From Streptococcus merionis DSM 19192 (lineage in GTDB: Bacteria > Bacillota > Bacilli > Lactobacillales > Streptococcaceae), in contig NZ_KB904557.1 of NCBI RefSeq assembly GCF_000380085.1, positions 1 to 64,000 on the forward strand: DNA of 64,000 nucleotides. Direction: 5' to 3'. Positions 1-8,800 of the stretch are shown here, piece after piece. The notes beneath the pieces were generated by a model. The model searched no databases. It was not told the origin of the DNA and saw only the letters and a list, made by a program, of their open reading frames with translations. The first letter of the stretch is position 1; the number at the start of each line of letters is the position of its first letter. Position numbers and translations under genes: made by a program.

Positions 1-56
1 GTTTGGTTCGTCTTATTTAGTTCTCAATGGTCTTATGCGTCCCGCTCTCGAGACAA
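1..56 (-). promoter_or_regulatory. rRNA operon leader (5' part), running off the window
   Basis: Read on the minus strand, this follows a perfect promoter and contains a GAGAACTAAATAAGACGAACC stretch resembling the boxA-like antitermination leader that precedes streptococcal 16S genes. The 16S gene itself would lie beyond position 1. The identification rests on memory of streptococcal rrn leaders and on the ftsH-rrn gene order known in this genus. Confidence 0.6.
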
Positions 57-63
57 CTATCTT

Positions 64-92
64 AGTATATCACCTACTTTTTTTCTTGTCAA
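64..92 (-). promoter_or_regulatory. strong sigma-A promoter, probably rrn P
   Basis: On the minus strand TTGACA (87-92) and TATACT (64-69) are separated by exactly 17 bases. It points toward the left edge, with the rrn-like leader downstream and the ftsH 3' end upstream, as expected for an rRNA operon promoter. Confidence 0.8.
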
Positions 93-219
93 CACTTTTT
101 GCTTATCTTTTTTTATTTTTTTTTACTTTGTTACTTCTCCTGTTTTCTTCCGCCTTACTTAGACCTGTTTCATGCCCTATTATCCCCTCCTCTTTCTTGG
201 TCGTTCTTTGAGCTTGTTA

Positions 220-248
220 AAGGACAGACCGCTTTCCGTTCTGTCCTT
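220..248 (-). terminator. hairpin after the ftsH fragment
   Basis: AAGGACAGA (220-228) pairs with TCTGTCCTT (240-248), just 11 bases beyond the ftsH stop codon. The T-run on the minus strand is weak. It appears to be the native ftsH terminator carried along with the gene end. Confidence 0.6.
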
Positions 249-258
249 ATTACTATCT

Positions 259-489
259 CTATTGGGATGGGGGTTCTTTTTCCAATTTATGCTTTACTTC
301 TTCATAAGAAAGGGCTTTGACTTCTTCCTCATCAATCTGTTCAGGCATTTTCCCAGTTTCATAAATGGATTTGATTTGATTACTATCAAGTGTCTCATAT
401 TTTAAGAGCGCTTCTGCTATCAATTTATGAGTGGCGCGGTGACCCTGAATTATTTCTGCCGCTTTATTACGGGCTTCATTTACACGACC
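259..489 (-). pseudogene. ftsH: ftsH 3'-terminal fragment (about 77 codons)
   Basis: The minus-strand frame ending at TAG 259-261 reads VNEARNKAAEIIQGHRATHK, then LIAEALLKYETLDSNQIKS and YETGKMPE, ending KLEKEPPSQ. This is the C-terminal tail of the membrane-bound AAA+ zinc protease FtsH. No ATPase, zinc-site or membrane part is present. The homology begins at about position 483-489, and the flavin reductase gene ends only about 20 bases further upstream. It has no start codon or ribosome-binding site of its own. Together with the terminator and rrn promoter to its left, it looks like a duplicated or rearranged copy of the ftsH-rrn junction; the intact ftsH should be elsewhere. Confidence 0.8.
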
Positions 490-509
490 AAAGGGGCAGA
501 AGTTATTTT

Positions 510-2924
510 CTAGTCCATGTAGGTTGCAATCGCGGTATCTGCTGCGATACGACCAAAGGTGAAGATATCTGTCAGTGAATTGCCACCCAGACGGTTCCCT
601 GCATGAAGACCGCCAGCAACCTCACCAGCCGCAAAGAGACCTGAAATGACTTGACCGTCTTCATTGAGAACCTGTGCTTTGCTATCAATTTTCAAGCCAC
701 CCATGGTGTGATGAACTGCAGGTTTACGAGGAGTTGCGTAAAACGGCGCCACTTCAACCTTGAGGTCAAAAGCTCCCTTGTGGAATTCAGGATCATAGCC
801 TTCGTCCACATAGCGGTTGTAGTTAGCGATGGTTTCAACCAAAACAGCTGGTTCAATGCCAATTTGTGTCGCTAAATCTTCCAAGCTATCTGCTCTAAAA
901 AGCGTTCCTGCTGCTACTTGAGCGTCAATTTTTTCTTGACTGGTGTTGTAAGCTGTTTCCTTAATCTTATCATCGGCAATCAAGTAGAAGAGACCACCAT
1001 TATCAATCGCTGCCTGAGCTAATTTGTCACGACTTCCATACTCATCAACAAAACGTTTCCCCTCTGTATTGACCATGATGAAGTTAGCAGGAGGGACTTG
1101 TAAGCCAGAGAAGAGCGCTCCTGTATTTGGATCAGACACGGGCATCATTTGGGAGAATCCCATACCGACCAGCTCCGCGCCAACAGACTGACCAAGAAGA
1201 ATCCCATCCCCTGTTAAGGCTGGAGAGTTTGAGGTCTTAATATCATCATCAATCTTGCTCCAGTAGGTGTTGTACTGCTGAAGCATTTTGGTATTTGCCC
1301 CAAAACCTCCTGAAGCCAGCACAACCGCTGCTGCTTCTACACGAATGGTTTGTCCATTGCGGCCTGTACCAACCACGCCACGAACGCGACCATTTTCAAC
1401 AATCAACTCTTTGACTGGAGTGTCCGTCAAGATGATGCCACCATTTTTGCGGACAAAGTCTTCTAAGACTGAGATAAAGGCGTAGCCCATCGGCACAACA
1501 GGCTTGTGCCCACGACGCCAGAGAGCACCGACTGGCATCGTTACCTCATCACGGACAAATTCTACACCAAGGTCTTCCAACCAGCGAACAGATTCAAGAG
1601 AGCGCTCCGTCAATTCTTTCACCAAGGCATAGTCCCCGTGAATTTCCTGACCGTTTTGGTCGTAACGTTTACCACCCAAGTAGGTTTGAATGCGGTAAAG
1701 CAGAGTCGAGTCAAAAAGGTAGGACGGATCTTGCAAGTAGTTGTCTAATTGTTTCTTAAGGCTACGGAAATCTTCTAAATACTCTGGATCAATTATGGAT
1801 TCGTCTGTATCGCGCAGTTCTTGCAAGTTTTGAGCCTCACCACCATTCGCTGCAAAGGTATTTTGCCAAGCTGGGTCTGGCGCATTCATAGGGCCGCCTG
1901 CACGCACGGTATTGCCACCAAGAGCTGGGAATTTTTCCACCAAGACCACACGTTTGCCTTCTTGAAGAGCACGGACTGCTGCTGCAAGTCCTGCACCGCC
2001 TCCACCGACTACAACGAGGTCTGTTTCATAGGTTTTATCTTCGCCATCAAGAGCGCTTGGCGCTTTTGGACGTTTACGAAGGACATCTGGATTACCGCCT
2101 GCTTGTTTGATCGCACGCGCTACCCCGTCAAGGACGCCATTAGAAGTCACCGATGCCCCTGAAATGGCATCCACATTAAGCGTTTGTCCCTCGATAATCT
2201 CAGCTGGTACTCGGGTAAAGACAATATCTGCAATCCCAGAAGACTCACCCTCGGTATCAATATCAATTTTTTCGATGCGATCTTGCGACAGAGTGACTGA
2301 CATCGGTAACTTGCCATTGTGACCAACTGCTGAGACTTCATAAGTTCCAGGTTCAAGAACCAACTCTTCAGGTTCATTAAGTTGATTGGCGATCTTGGTA
2401 AATCGGACAAAGCGGTAAAAGCAAGAATCCAAGAAATCAACCGTGCTCTCACTGATTAGATTACCATTTTCATCAAAAGCTTGATGGGCCTTGCCAAGCA
2501 AGAACTCGCTACCTGGCATGACAATCGCATTAACACCTGGGGCATCTAAAATTTGACGTAGGTGAAGCTGCGCTCGTGAAGATCCTTGCACATCATAGGA
2601 AGCTCCCACAATCATGACAGGTTTGCCATCAAGAGGATGGATATTAAAGGATAACCATTCAATCAAGCTGTTTAAAGCAGATGGAACGGAATGATTGTGT
2701 TCAGGTGTCGCAATAATAACTCCATCAGCTGCTGAAATCTTTTCATTAAAGATTTGGATAGCAGGTGTATGGGTTTGGTCATTTGTCTCATTAAACATCG
2801 GAACATTGTCAATTTCAAGAACCTCAATTTCTGCCTTATTGGCAAAATGTCCAGCCATGAATTGCAAAAGAAGACGGTTATACGACTTTTTAGCATTTGT
2901 TCCAACAATTCCAATAAAGTTCAT
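510..2924 (-). CDS. three-domain flavin reductase fusion: FMN_red + FMN_bind + FAD_binding_2 (fumarate-reductase-like)
   Basis: 804 residues, no signal peptide, so cytoplasmic. Residues 1-180 are a flavodoxin-like NAD(P)H:FMN reductase domain ([27 protein letters not shown]). Residues 190-275 are an FMN_bind domain with DAISGAS at 252-258, the ApbE flavinylation motif, with Ser258 where Thr is usual. Residues 300-804 are a flavocytochrome-c-type FAD domain ([10 protein letters not shown] at 307-316; [10 protein letters not shown] with Arg632 at the place of the proton-donor Arg; HHTMGGL at 738-744; [11 protein letters not shown] at 774-784). By family, electrons would pass NAD(P)H to FMN to FAD to a small unsaturated organic acid. 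The usual Q-x-H-P-T substrate segment reads QMMPV here (592-596), so fumarate itself is doubtful. The neighbouring paralogue and OFA transporter suggest a uptake-and-reduce module. Exact substrate unknown. Confidence 0.85.
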   Translation of the reverse strand: MNFIGIVGTNAKKSYNRLLLQFMAGHFANKAEIEVLEIDNVPMFNETNDQTHTPAIQIFNEKISAADGVIIATPEHNHSVPSALNSLIEWLSFNIHPLDGKPVMIVGASYDVQGSSRAQLHLRQILDAPGVNAIVMPGSEFLLGKAHQAFDENGNLISESTVDFLDSCFYRFVRFTKIANQLNEPEELVLEPGTYEVSAVGHNGKLPMSVTLSQDRIEKIDIDTEGESSGIADIVFTRVPAEIIEGQTLNVDAISGASVTSNGVLDGVARAIKQAGGNPDVLRKRPKAPSALDGEDKTYETDLVVVGGGGAGLAAAVRALQEGKRVVLVEKFPALGGNTVRAGGPMNAPDPAWQNTFAANGGEAQNLQELRDTDESIIDPEYLEDFRSLKKQLDNYLQDPSYLFDSTLLYRIQTYLGGKRYDQNGQEIHGDYALVKELTERSLESVRWLEDLGVEFVRDEVTMPVGALWRRGHKPVVPMGYAFISVLEDFVRKNGGIILTDTPVKELIVENGRVRGVVGTGRNGQTIRVEAAAVVLASGGFGANTKMLQQYNTYWSKIDDDIKTSNSPALTGDGILLGQSVGAELVGMGFSQMMPVSDPNTGALFSGLQVPPANFIMVNTEGKRFVDEYGSRDKLAQAAIDNGGLFYLIADDKIKETAYNTSQEKIDAQVAAGTLFRADSLEDLATQIGIEPAVLVETIANYNRYVDEGYDPEFHKGAFDLKVEVAPFYATPRKPAVHHTMGGLKIDSKAQVLNEDGQVISGLFAAGEVAGGLHAGNRLGGNSLTDIFTFGRIAADTAIATYMD

Positions 2925-2946
2925 GTAAATTTCTCCTCGTAAATAA

Positions 2947-3351
2947 GATACAAAGCCCGTTAAGAAAAGCGTTGAAAAATGGCGGTAAGTCAGTCATCTT
3001 CGATGATGTTGACGCACCCCGACCAAGACGACTAGGGTTTTCACAGATGAAATCGAAGAAAACCCAGACGGCTACGGTCTTAGTCATACCAAAATCAATC
3101 TAGCTTTTAGGCCGAATTCAGTTGTAAGATACAAAGGGCGTTCAAAAATGCGTTGGAAAATAAGGGAGTGATCGATGAGTCCGAAGACTCAAGGGAACTC
3201 ACGAATTTTACCGAGCATTTTAGCCCGTGTTCAATTCGTTAAGATATGAAGCCGTGTAAAAATCCATTGAAAAATGAGAAAACAAACGACAAGTCACAAG
3301 ACTTGAGGAAGTTTTCGAATTTTATCGAGGATTTTAGCCCGAATTCAGTTA
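2947..3351 (+). repeat. family C repeat array, three units
   Basis: Three head-to-tail imperfect units begin with GATACAAAG or GATATGAAG at 2947, 3128 and 3243 and end with a TTTTAGCCC...AATTC segment. The first unit is long (about 180 bases), the others about 115 and 106. The last one runs into the TAA stop (3349-3351) of the next minus-strand gene. Related units in the opposite orientation lie at 29790-30075. This fills the gap between the two reductase genes; no gene is seen in it. Confidence 0.85.
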
Positions 3352-3960
3352 CTCAGCAGCTGTTTCCCAGCTAAATTGACGTTTTTGTTCTGTGTTTAGC
3401 TGATGCTCAGCGACCAATTGATTGGTCATTTTGACAAAGGTCAAAAATTCTGTAAAGTCTTCGTCTAATTCTGCAACCTTATCCTCATAGACGAGCTGTC
3501 CTGATGCATCAAAGGCTTGCTCAGAGTGACCTAGCAAAAATTCATTCCCCGGCATGACGCGTGCTTTTAACTCTGGCGCGTCTAATATCTGGCGCAGATG
3601 AGCTTGCGCGCGAGATGAGCCAAGTGTTCCCAGAGAGGCTCCCACTACCATCGTTGGCTTATTGATTAGGGCACGGCTTGTATAAGAAATCCACTCCAGA
3701 ATACTTTTAAGCGGTGCTGGAATCGAGTGATTATACTCAGGGGTAGCAATGATAACACCATCTGCCGCTACAAGTTTCTCTGAAAATGTCACCATTTCAG
3801 CAGGGGCTTTCCTATCCTCGGGCTCATTAAAAGCTGGAATATCTTTAATTTCAAGCACTTCGATATCTGCCTGATCTTTAAAATGTTTGGCCATAAACTG
3901 CAAGAGTTTACGGTTGGTAGAGCGGTCTGAATTAGTACCGACGATTGCCACTAACTTCAT
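3349..3960 (-). CDS. NAD(P)H-dependent FMN reductase
   Basis: 203 residues, a stand-alone flavodoxin-like FMN_red domain. It shows the FMN phosphate loop GTNSDRSTNR near residue 9 and the family signature PEYNHSIPAPLKSILEW near residue 74. It is a clear paralogue of residues 1-180 of the downstream fusion protein (shared [15 protein letters not shown] segment). By family it reduces free or bound FMN with NAD(P)H. It may feed the fusion protein, or be the older single-domain form from which the fusion arose. AGGATCTCC-type complement upstream of 3960 gives a good ribosome-binding site. It is divergent from the MFS gene. Confidence 0.85.
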   Translation of the reverse strand: MKLVAIVGTNSDRSTNRKLLQFMAKHFKDQADIEVLEIKDIPAFNEPEDRKAPAEMVTFSEKLVAADGVIIATPEYNHSIPAPLKSILEWISYTSRALINKPTMVVGASLGTLGSSRAQAHLRQILDAPELKARVMPGNEFLLGHSEQAFDASGQLVYEDKVAELDEDFTEFLTFVKMTNQLVAEHQLNTEQKRQFSWETAAE

Positions 3961-4157
3961 AAGGATCTCCTTTTTGTTTGTTAATCTTTACACAAAATAT
4001 ATAAGTTTTAACATTAAAAGTCAAGTAAAAAATAGAAAAAGTTCCGTTTTCACAATAAAGCTCCTTGAATAAAAGCTTTAATCAATGCATTATATCCCTA
4101 AAATTTTTTATTCACAATATAAACAAACCTACTATTCTAAATTTATTTTTGTCATTA

Positions 4158-4186
4158 TTGACAAATTGTTCCGGAAATGGTATCTT
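4158..4186 (+). promoter_or_regulatory. promoter of the OFA transporter gene
   Basis: TTGACA (4158-4163), 17-base spacer, TATCTT (4181-4186), about 45 bases before the ATG at 4232. Confidence 0.65.
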
Positions 4187-4231
4187 TTTCTTGTGATTTA
4201 TTTTACAAATAAACATAGAAAGGTTTTTCTT

Positions 4232-5455
4232 ATGCAAACTTCTCTCAATCGCTGGCGTGTTCTCGCTGCGTCTACTGCTATATTGCTCTGTACCGGTGCT
4301 GTTTATGCCTTCAGTGTCTTTGCAGGGCCGCTTTCAGCTCAAACTGGTTGGAGTATGGGTGAAATCATGACAGCCTTTGCCATCAACTCTGCTATCGGGC
4401 CTATTCCTATGATCTTTGGTGGCTACCTTGTTGACAAAGGCTACGTCAAATGGACAATCGCACTTGGCGCTATTCTCTTTGCCATCGGTTTTTACTTGAC
4501 AGGCTATGTGACTTCTCCAGGGATGCTCTATGTGACTTACGGTCTCATGGCTGGGCTTGGTCAGGGTTTCGCCTACTCTGGCGCACTGTCAAATACCATC
4601 CGACTTTTTCCTGATAAACGGGGGTTAGCATCCGGCATTTTGACTGGTGGTATGGGCTTTGCCGCGGTGATTGCCTCTCCAATTGCTAGCAACTTAATTC
4701 AATCTAATGCCGGCGATGCCAAATTGGCTTTTCGTACGCTTGGTCTTGCCTATATCATCATCGTGCTCATTGCTAGTCTGTTTATCCAACCTGCTCCAGC
4801 TGGTTATCAACCAACTGGTTGGACTCCCCCGAAAGATGGCCGAGGTAATCTTGTTAGCAAAACTTGGAAGGATATGCTCAAAACACCTCTCTTCTACATT
4901 ATTATTTCGATGTTCTTTGTAGGTGCTTTCTCAGGTCTCATGATTGCTTCTCAGGCTTCCCCTATCGGCACCACCATGTTTGGTCTCTCTGCTTCAACAG
5001 CTGCGCTTTATGTCAGCCTGTACTCCATCGCCAACTCCAGCGGTCGCCTGATCTGGGGATCTGTTTCCGATAAAATTGGTCGCAGCAACACCTTGACCAT
5101 CATTTATGGTGTTGTAGCAGCTTCACTTCTAGCTCTGACCATCATTCCTGGTCAACTCGGATTTACCATTGGCATCATCGGTCTCGGTATTTGCTTCGGT
5201 GGGGTTATGGGTGTCTTTCCCTCTATTGTTATGGAAAATTATGGCCCTGCTAACCAAGGAGTCAACTACGGCATTGTCTTTACTGGCTATTCGCTGGCTG
5301 CCTTTTTCGCACCGCGTGTCGCTGTTCAAATGGCCACTGCCAACAACGGCGACTATTCCAATGCCTTTTACGTAGCTATTGTGCTTGCCCTGCTAGGCCT
5401 AATCCTAAACTTTGTTTATCAAGCCTTTCGTAAGAAAGCAAAGCAAACAGACTGA
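4232..5455 (+). CDS. MFS transporter, oxalate/formate antiporter (OFA) family
   Basis: 407 residues from the ATG at 4232, which has AGAAAGG eight bases upstream; a longer in-frame start at 4085 would add 49 residues that overlap the promoter and is rejected. About 12 hydrophobic segments. The first segment RWRVLAASTAILLCTGAVYA and the following FSVFAGPL are typical of the OFA subfamily, which exchanges small organic acids. Loop 2-3 carries GGYLVDKG and loop 8-9 the matching WGSVSDKIGR, the usual MFS loop motifs. Its position beside a soluble carboxylate-reductase-like enzyme suggests that it imports the substrate or exports the product. Substrate not determined. Confidence 0.85.
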   Translation: MQTSLNRWRVLAASTAILLCTGAVYAFSVFAGPLSAQTGWSMGEIMTAFAINSAIGPIPMIFGGYLVDKGYVKWTIALGAILFAIGFYLTGYVTSPGMLYVTYGLMAGLGQGFAYSGALSNTIRLFPDKRGLASGILTGGMGFAAVIASPIASNLIQSNAGDAKLAFRTLGLAYIIIVLIASLFIQPAPAGYQPTGWTPPKDGRGNLVSKTWKDMLKTPLFYIIISMFFVGAFSGLMIASQASPIGTTMFGLSASTAALYVSLYSIANSSGRLIWGSVSDKIGRSNTLTIIYGVVAASLLALTIIPGQLGFTIGIIGLGICFGGVMGVFPSIVMENYGPANQGVNYGIVFTGYSLAAFFAPRVAVQMATANNGDYSNAFYVAIVLALLGLILNFVYQAFRKKAKQTD

Positions 5456-5537
5456 ATTCAAGAGTGTTGGACAAACCACCATGATGGCTCCACCCTCACT
5501 CCCAAAGCGTGTAACTGTTGAAGATTACGTATAAGAA

Positions 5538-5575
5538 ATCCCCTGATTATCAAAAGTCAGGGGATGCTTTTTTAC
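5538..5575. terminator. bidirectional terminator between the MFS gene and the ABC operon
   Basis: ATCCCCTGA (5538-5546) pairs with TCAGGGGAT (5557-5565), followed by GCTTTTTTA on the plus strand. A decayed version of the GAGTGGGACA hairpin seen at 10218 lies just before it (5461-5505). Confidence 0.85.
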
Positions 5576-6309
5576 TTCAACAAATTCCGCAAATGTTTCT
5601 TTTGTAAATAACTAAAGAGAACAACTAAAAGGGCTGAATATCCAATGAGGCGGAGCCAGATAGCAAGAGGAATGTCCAAATGGACAGACGTTGCTTGGTT
5701 GATATAACTTGCTAATTTTGAACTAGCAACCAGATAATTCAACTCTGGAATCACATTTTGAACACTGAGCAGGAAGGTAACCACTCCGAAGAACATGGAC
5801 AATGCCACTGGTGGTGCAAACGTTCGAATTCTCAAAGAGAAGTAAGTTTGAATCAACACAAGAGGCAAGGCAAACAGACTAGTGACAAAGGCCCAAACGA
5901 GTAATTCAACTGGAAAGGCCATCTGAAAGTGAAAAAACAGACCGCTCGCACCATACAAACCTAAAAAGTAAACTTGCGAAAGAATGATTAATCCAAAGGT
6001 TACAATAACCTTGGCCCAAATGATTTGCCGAAATGAGTAAGCAGATGTCAGTAGCAAACGTAGACTATTGTGCTTATGCTCCCCATGCCAAATATAGGCG
6101 CAAACGACTCCAATTAAACTTGGGAAGAAAAAGAGACCATAAAATAGGTAGACTTGTGTCCAAAGACTCAACCACTCCCTTTGCAAAACAGACTGATTGC
6201 CAGCATAGTTCACACTGCCGTAAATAACAGAAATCAAAGGTAAAACCAAGAGGGGAATCCATAGTCTAGAGCCTTTTAGTTTCATCAGTTCAATTTTTAT
6301 CAATGTCAT
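5572..6309 (-). CDS. ABC-2 type permease of a peptide-antibiotic immunity transporter
   Basis: 245 residues from the ATG at 6309, one base after the stop of the upstream permease; a longer TTG start at 6321 overlaps that gene and is less likely. Six hydrophobic stretches are visible (for example LLVLPLISVIYGSVNY; LFFFPSLIGVVCAYIWHGE). The HGEHKHNSLRLLLTSAYSF segment, with a conserved tail of charged residues before membrane span 3, is typical of LanE/LanG and BcrB-type permeases. With the next two genes it forms a three-gene ATPase-permease-permease operon on the minus strand. By family it expels or detaches membrane-active peptides such as lantibiotics or bacitracin. Confidence 0.75.
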   Translation of the reverse strand: MTLIKIELMKLKGSRLWIPLLVLPLISVIYGSVNYAGNQSVLQREWLSLWTQVYLFYGLFFFPSLIGVVCAYIWHGEHKHNSLRLLLTSAYSFRQIIWAKVIVTFGLIILSQVYFLGLYGASGLFFHFQMAFPVELLVWAFVTSLFALPLVLIQTYFSLRIRTFAPPVALSMFFGVVTFLLSVQNVIPELNYLVASSKLASYINQATSVHLDIPLAIWLRLIGYSALLVVLFSYLQKKHLRNLLK

Positions 6310-6310
6310 C

Positions 6311-7063
6311 TTAATCACCAACTTTCATCCGTTTTCCAATTTGATAGAGGAGAATACCTAAAATAAAAGAAGCAACGAGAGGATAGGGATCGAATGCGCG
6401 TAATTGTTTGGTAAACTCTTCCCCAACCTTCACATATTCCACCCTCATTAAGAAAGCATACCAGCTATAAGGAAGAACTTTCATCACGATTTGTGAAATT
6501 AAAACAATAATAATCCCCATCAAAGAGCCGAGCATGGCCACCGATAAACTGACCAATTGATTGCTCCATCTGAGAGATAGGAGATAATGCCCCAGTAGAA
6601 TAAAGCCTGAAATCAGCAAGGTCGTTACTCCGTATAAAAGAAGCTCATGTAATGGAACAAAACCTGTAAAGCCACGTTGCCTGAGAACGAGTACAAGCAC
6701 CGCCCATTCTACCAATTGTGCCAAGACATAGCACATATAAATATAGAGCAATTTCACACGATAAATGCTTGCATAGCTCACACCACTACTTTTTAAGACA
6801 TTCCACATCTTATGGCGATTTTCTAGTTGCACAGCCATACTGGCCAAACTAGCTAAAACAACAGGCAATATAATCACCTTCATAAAGGCCATACTACCCA
6901 TGATAGAATGAATGGTGATGGGATCTGCCAACTCCTCTGGACTTTTAATTTTAAAAACCGTCACCATCGTTACCAAAATCGTTGCAAGGATGCCACCACT
7001 CAACAAACGAAAAACAGGCAACCCACGGTATTTTTTGGCTTCAATTCGTAATGTTTTCCACAT
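6311..7063 (-). CDS. ABC-2 type permease, second subunit of the immunity transporter
   Basis: 250 residues from the ATG at 7063, which is preceded by AGGAGGTGG; the longer frame start at 7102 would run into the ATPase gene. It begins MWKTLRIEAKKYRG and has about six membrane segments. It resembles the LanE/LanG pair and differs in sequence from the following permease, so a heteromeric channel is likely. It lies 10 bases after the ATPase gene. Function is inferred from family and operon structure. Confidence 0.75.
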   Translation of the reverse strand: MWKTLRIEAKKYRGLPVFRLLSGGILATILVTMVTVFKIKSPEELADPITIHSIMGSMAFMKVIILPVVLASLASMAVQLENRHKMWNVLKSSGVSYASIYRVKLLYIYMCYVLAQLVEWAVLVLVLRQRGFTGFVPLHELLLYGVTTLLISGFILLGHYLLSLRWSNQLVSLSVAMLGSLMGIIIVLISQIVMKVLPYSWYAFLMRVEYVKVGEEFTKQLRAFDPYPLVASFILGILLYQIGKRMKVGD

Positions 7064-7073
7064 ATTCCACCTC

Positions 7074-7967
7074 CTACAACTGGTCGCTCGCTGTAAACTC
7101 AATAAAGAGTTCTTCCAAGGACTTCGTCACTTCATAAATCCGGTAAATTCCAATCCCTGCTGCCACGAGACCTTCCACCATTCGTCCTAGTTGTTCATCT
7201 GAAACCATCGGTAGCAACAAGGTATCTTCTACCAATTCTATTTTCAAGAGAGAAGCTGCTAAGGCATCGTCTGACGTCCGCAGACACAAGTTGCCACTGT
7301 GCTGACTCTTGAAATGCTCAATGGTCCCCTGATACAAGAGCTTTCCACTACCGATAATCCCAATTTGAGTCACCATTTTCTCAATCTCATCCAGTGCATG
7401 AGACGAAATCATCACTGTTGTCTGGAATTTCTCTGGCAAACTACGAATCAGACGACGGATTTCCTCACGCGCTTGTGGATCCAAACCATTAGTCGGCTCA
7501 TCTAAAACAATCAATTTTGGTCGTCCCATAATCGCCATCGCAATCCCAAGCCGCTGCTTCATTCCTAGCGAATAATGCTTCACGCGCTTATTCTTATGGT
7601 CTGTCAAACGGACAATTGCCAAAGCCTCTGTCACATCTTCTTCTGTCAGCTGCTTCAACTCTTTTAAAATTTGCAGATTTTCATAACCTGTCAGATTATC
7701 GTAATAAGACGGCTCTTCAATCAAGGAACCAATTTGTCTGAGAATCCCGATGCGGTTGCTCTCTTTCATTTCCACACCAGCTACCGAAACATGACCCGCA
7801 TTTGCCTCCAAGAGACCACAAATCATTTTCATAATCGTAGACTTCCCAGCGCCATTTGGCCCAATCAAGCCATAAATCTCTCCCTGCTCAATCGTTAGCT
7901 GGTCAATCGCCACAGCTGTTTGCTTTCCAAAGACCTTTTTTACACCTTTTAATTCAATCATGTTCAT
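7074..7967 (-). CDS. ABC transporter ATPase, BcrA/LanF family
   Basis: 297 residues. Walker A GPNGAGKST at 36-44, signature region SLGMKQRLGIA, Walker B LIVLDEPTNGLDP, and H-loop SSHALDE. In place of the Q-loop glutamine it has SLIEEPSYYDNLTG, the E-loop described for lantibiotic immunity ATPases. The C-terminal ~80 residues form the extra domain common in the BcrA group. First gene of the transporter operon and divergent from a two-component system. No lantibiotic precursor or modification gene is seen nearby, so this is an immunity or resistance locus without production. Confidence 0.85.
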   Translation of the reverse strand: MNMIELKGVKKVFGKQTAVAIDQLTIEQGEIYGLIGPNGAGKSTIMKMICGLLEANAGHVSVAGVEMKESNRIGILRQIGSLIEEPSYYDNLTGYENLQILKELKQLTEEDVTEALAIVRLTDHKNKRVKHYSLGMKQRLGIAMAIMGRPKLIVLDEPTNGLDPQAREEIRRLIRSLPEKFQTTVMISSHALDEIEKMVTQIGIIGSGKLLYQGTIEHFKSQHSGNLCLRTSDDALAASLLKIELVEDTLLLPMVSDEQLGRMVEGLVAAGIGIYRIYEVTKSLEELFIEFTASDQL

Positions 7968-7996
7968 TCTTCTGTCCTCCTTTTTCTGACACTCTT

Positions 7997-8050
7997 AGTG
8001 TACACCTCCCACCTTACCTCTCCTTAGCGCCTTCCTTAATTCTTCCTTAA
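7997..8050 (-). promoter_or_regulatory. ABC operon promoter region with a TAAGGA direct-repeat array
   Basis: On the minus strand the motif TAAGGA occurs at 8044-8049, 8033-8038 and 8021-8026, with a shorter TAAGG at 8012-8016, spaced 11, 12 and about 10 bases. This helical-turn spacing is typical of OmpR-family response-regulator sites. A TACACT -10 lies at 7997-8002. The array would place the regulator over the -35 region, consistent with activation by the divergent response regulator. Confidence 0.6.
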
Positions 8051-8085
8051 TTTTTGGAAAATGGCAGAGCTGAATCCGCAGAGTG

Positions 8086-8094
8086 TGCTATACT
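8086..8094 (+). promoter_or_regulatory. extended -10 promoter of the response regulator gene
   Basis: TGC-TATACT (8086-8094) with no good -35, 16 bases before the ATG at 8111. Confidence 0.5.
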
Positions 8095-8110
8095 ATTTTA
8101 GAGGTATATT

Positions 8111-8800
8111 ATGAAACTGACAGATCGAAAACTACTTATTTTAGATGACAACCCTGATATTTTACAATTGGTCAAAGAGAGTTTAACCATCGCCGGCTTT
8201 ACCCATTTGACAACTGCACATACTAAAAAAGAGGCTCTTGACCTCCTCCGTACAGACCAGTTCGACTTGGCTATCTTGGACATTATGCTGCCAGACGGTT
8301 CTGGCTTTGAAGTTCTGCGCCACATTCGGCAACACTCGATGATGCCTGCCCTCTTTTTATCAGCTGTTTCTGACATTGAAAAACAGTACCAAGGGTTTGA
8401 GTTGGGAGCCGATGATTATATTGTCAAGCCTTTTCGCCCCAAGGAATTAGAACTGCGCATCTTGTCCATTCTCAAGCGCAGCTATCCCCCGCAAGAGGAA
8501 CTAGTGCAACTAGAAGGCTGTCAAATCGACTTTGAACGCGCAGTTGTTTTAAAAGAGGAAGAAGAAATCTCTCTCACCGCTAAAGAATTTAGTCTCCTGC
8601 GCGTACTCTATAACCACAAGAATAAGATTGTCACCTTTGATACCTTGCTAACAAAGGTCTGGGGCGAGCAGTACGAAGGATATGAAAATACCCTGATGGC
8701 ACATATTCGCAAAATACGTCAAAAGATCGAGATCAATCCCTCAAAACCAACGCATCTTCTCACCGTCAAGGGATTGGGCTATCAGTTACGGGTGGACTAG
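8111..8800 (+). CDS. OmpR-family response regulator
   Basis: 229 residues. The receiver domain (1-120) has the acidic pair DD at 12-13, phosphoacceptor Asp57 (LAILDIML) and Lys in DDYIVKPF. The C-terminal winged-helix DNA-binding domain (about 130-229) ends LLTVKGLGYQLRVD. The stop codon is directly followed by the ATG of the kinase gene. Divergent orientation from the immunity ABC operon and the direct repeats between them suggest that it controls that operon, as NisR/BceR-type regulators do. Confidence 0.9.
   Translation: MKLTDRKLLILDDNPDILQLVKESLTIAGFTHLTTAHTKKEALDLLRTDQFDLAILDIMLPDGSGFEVLRHIRQHSMMPALFLSAVSDIEKQYQGFELGADDYIVKPFRPKELELRILSILKRSYPPQEELVQLEGCQIDFERAVVLKEEEEISLTAKEFSLLRVLYNHKNKIVTFDTLLTKVWGEQYEGYENTLMAHIRKIRQKIEINPSKPTHLLTVKGLGYQLRVD

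Noticed and set aside
99..405. Two hydrophobic open frames on the plus strand near the left edge
   Set aside because: They lie over the ftsH tail, its terminator and T-rich sequence on the other strand and have no ribosome-binding site.
2947..3351. Possible CRISPR-like array
   Set aside because: Units are 106-181 bases, imperfect and without unique spacers; no cas genes are present.
4085..4231. N-terminal 49-residue extension of the OFA transporter
   Set aside because: It covers the promoter, has no ribosome-binding site and no family counterpart.
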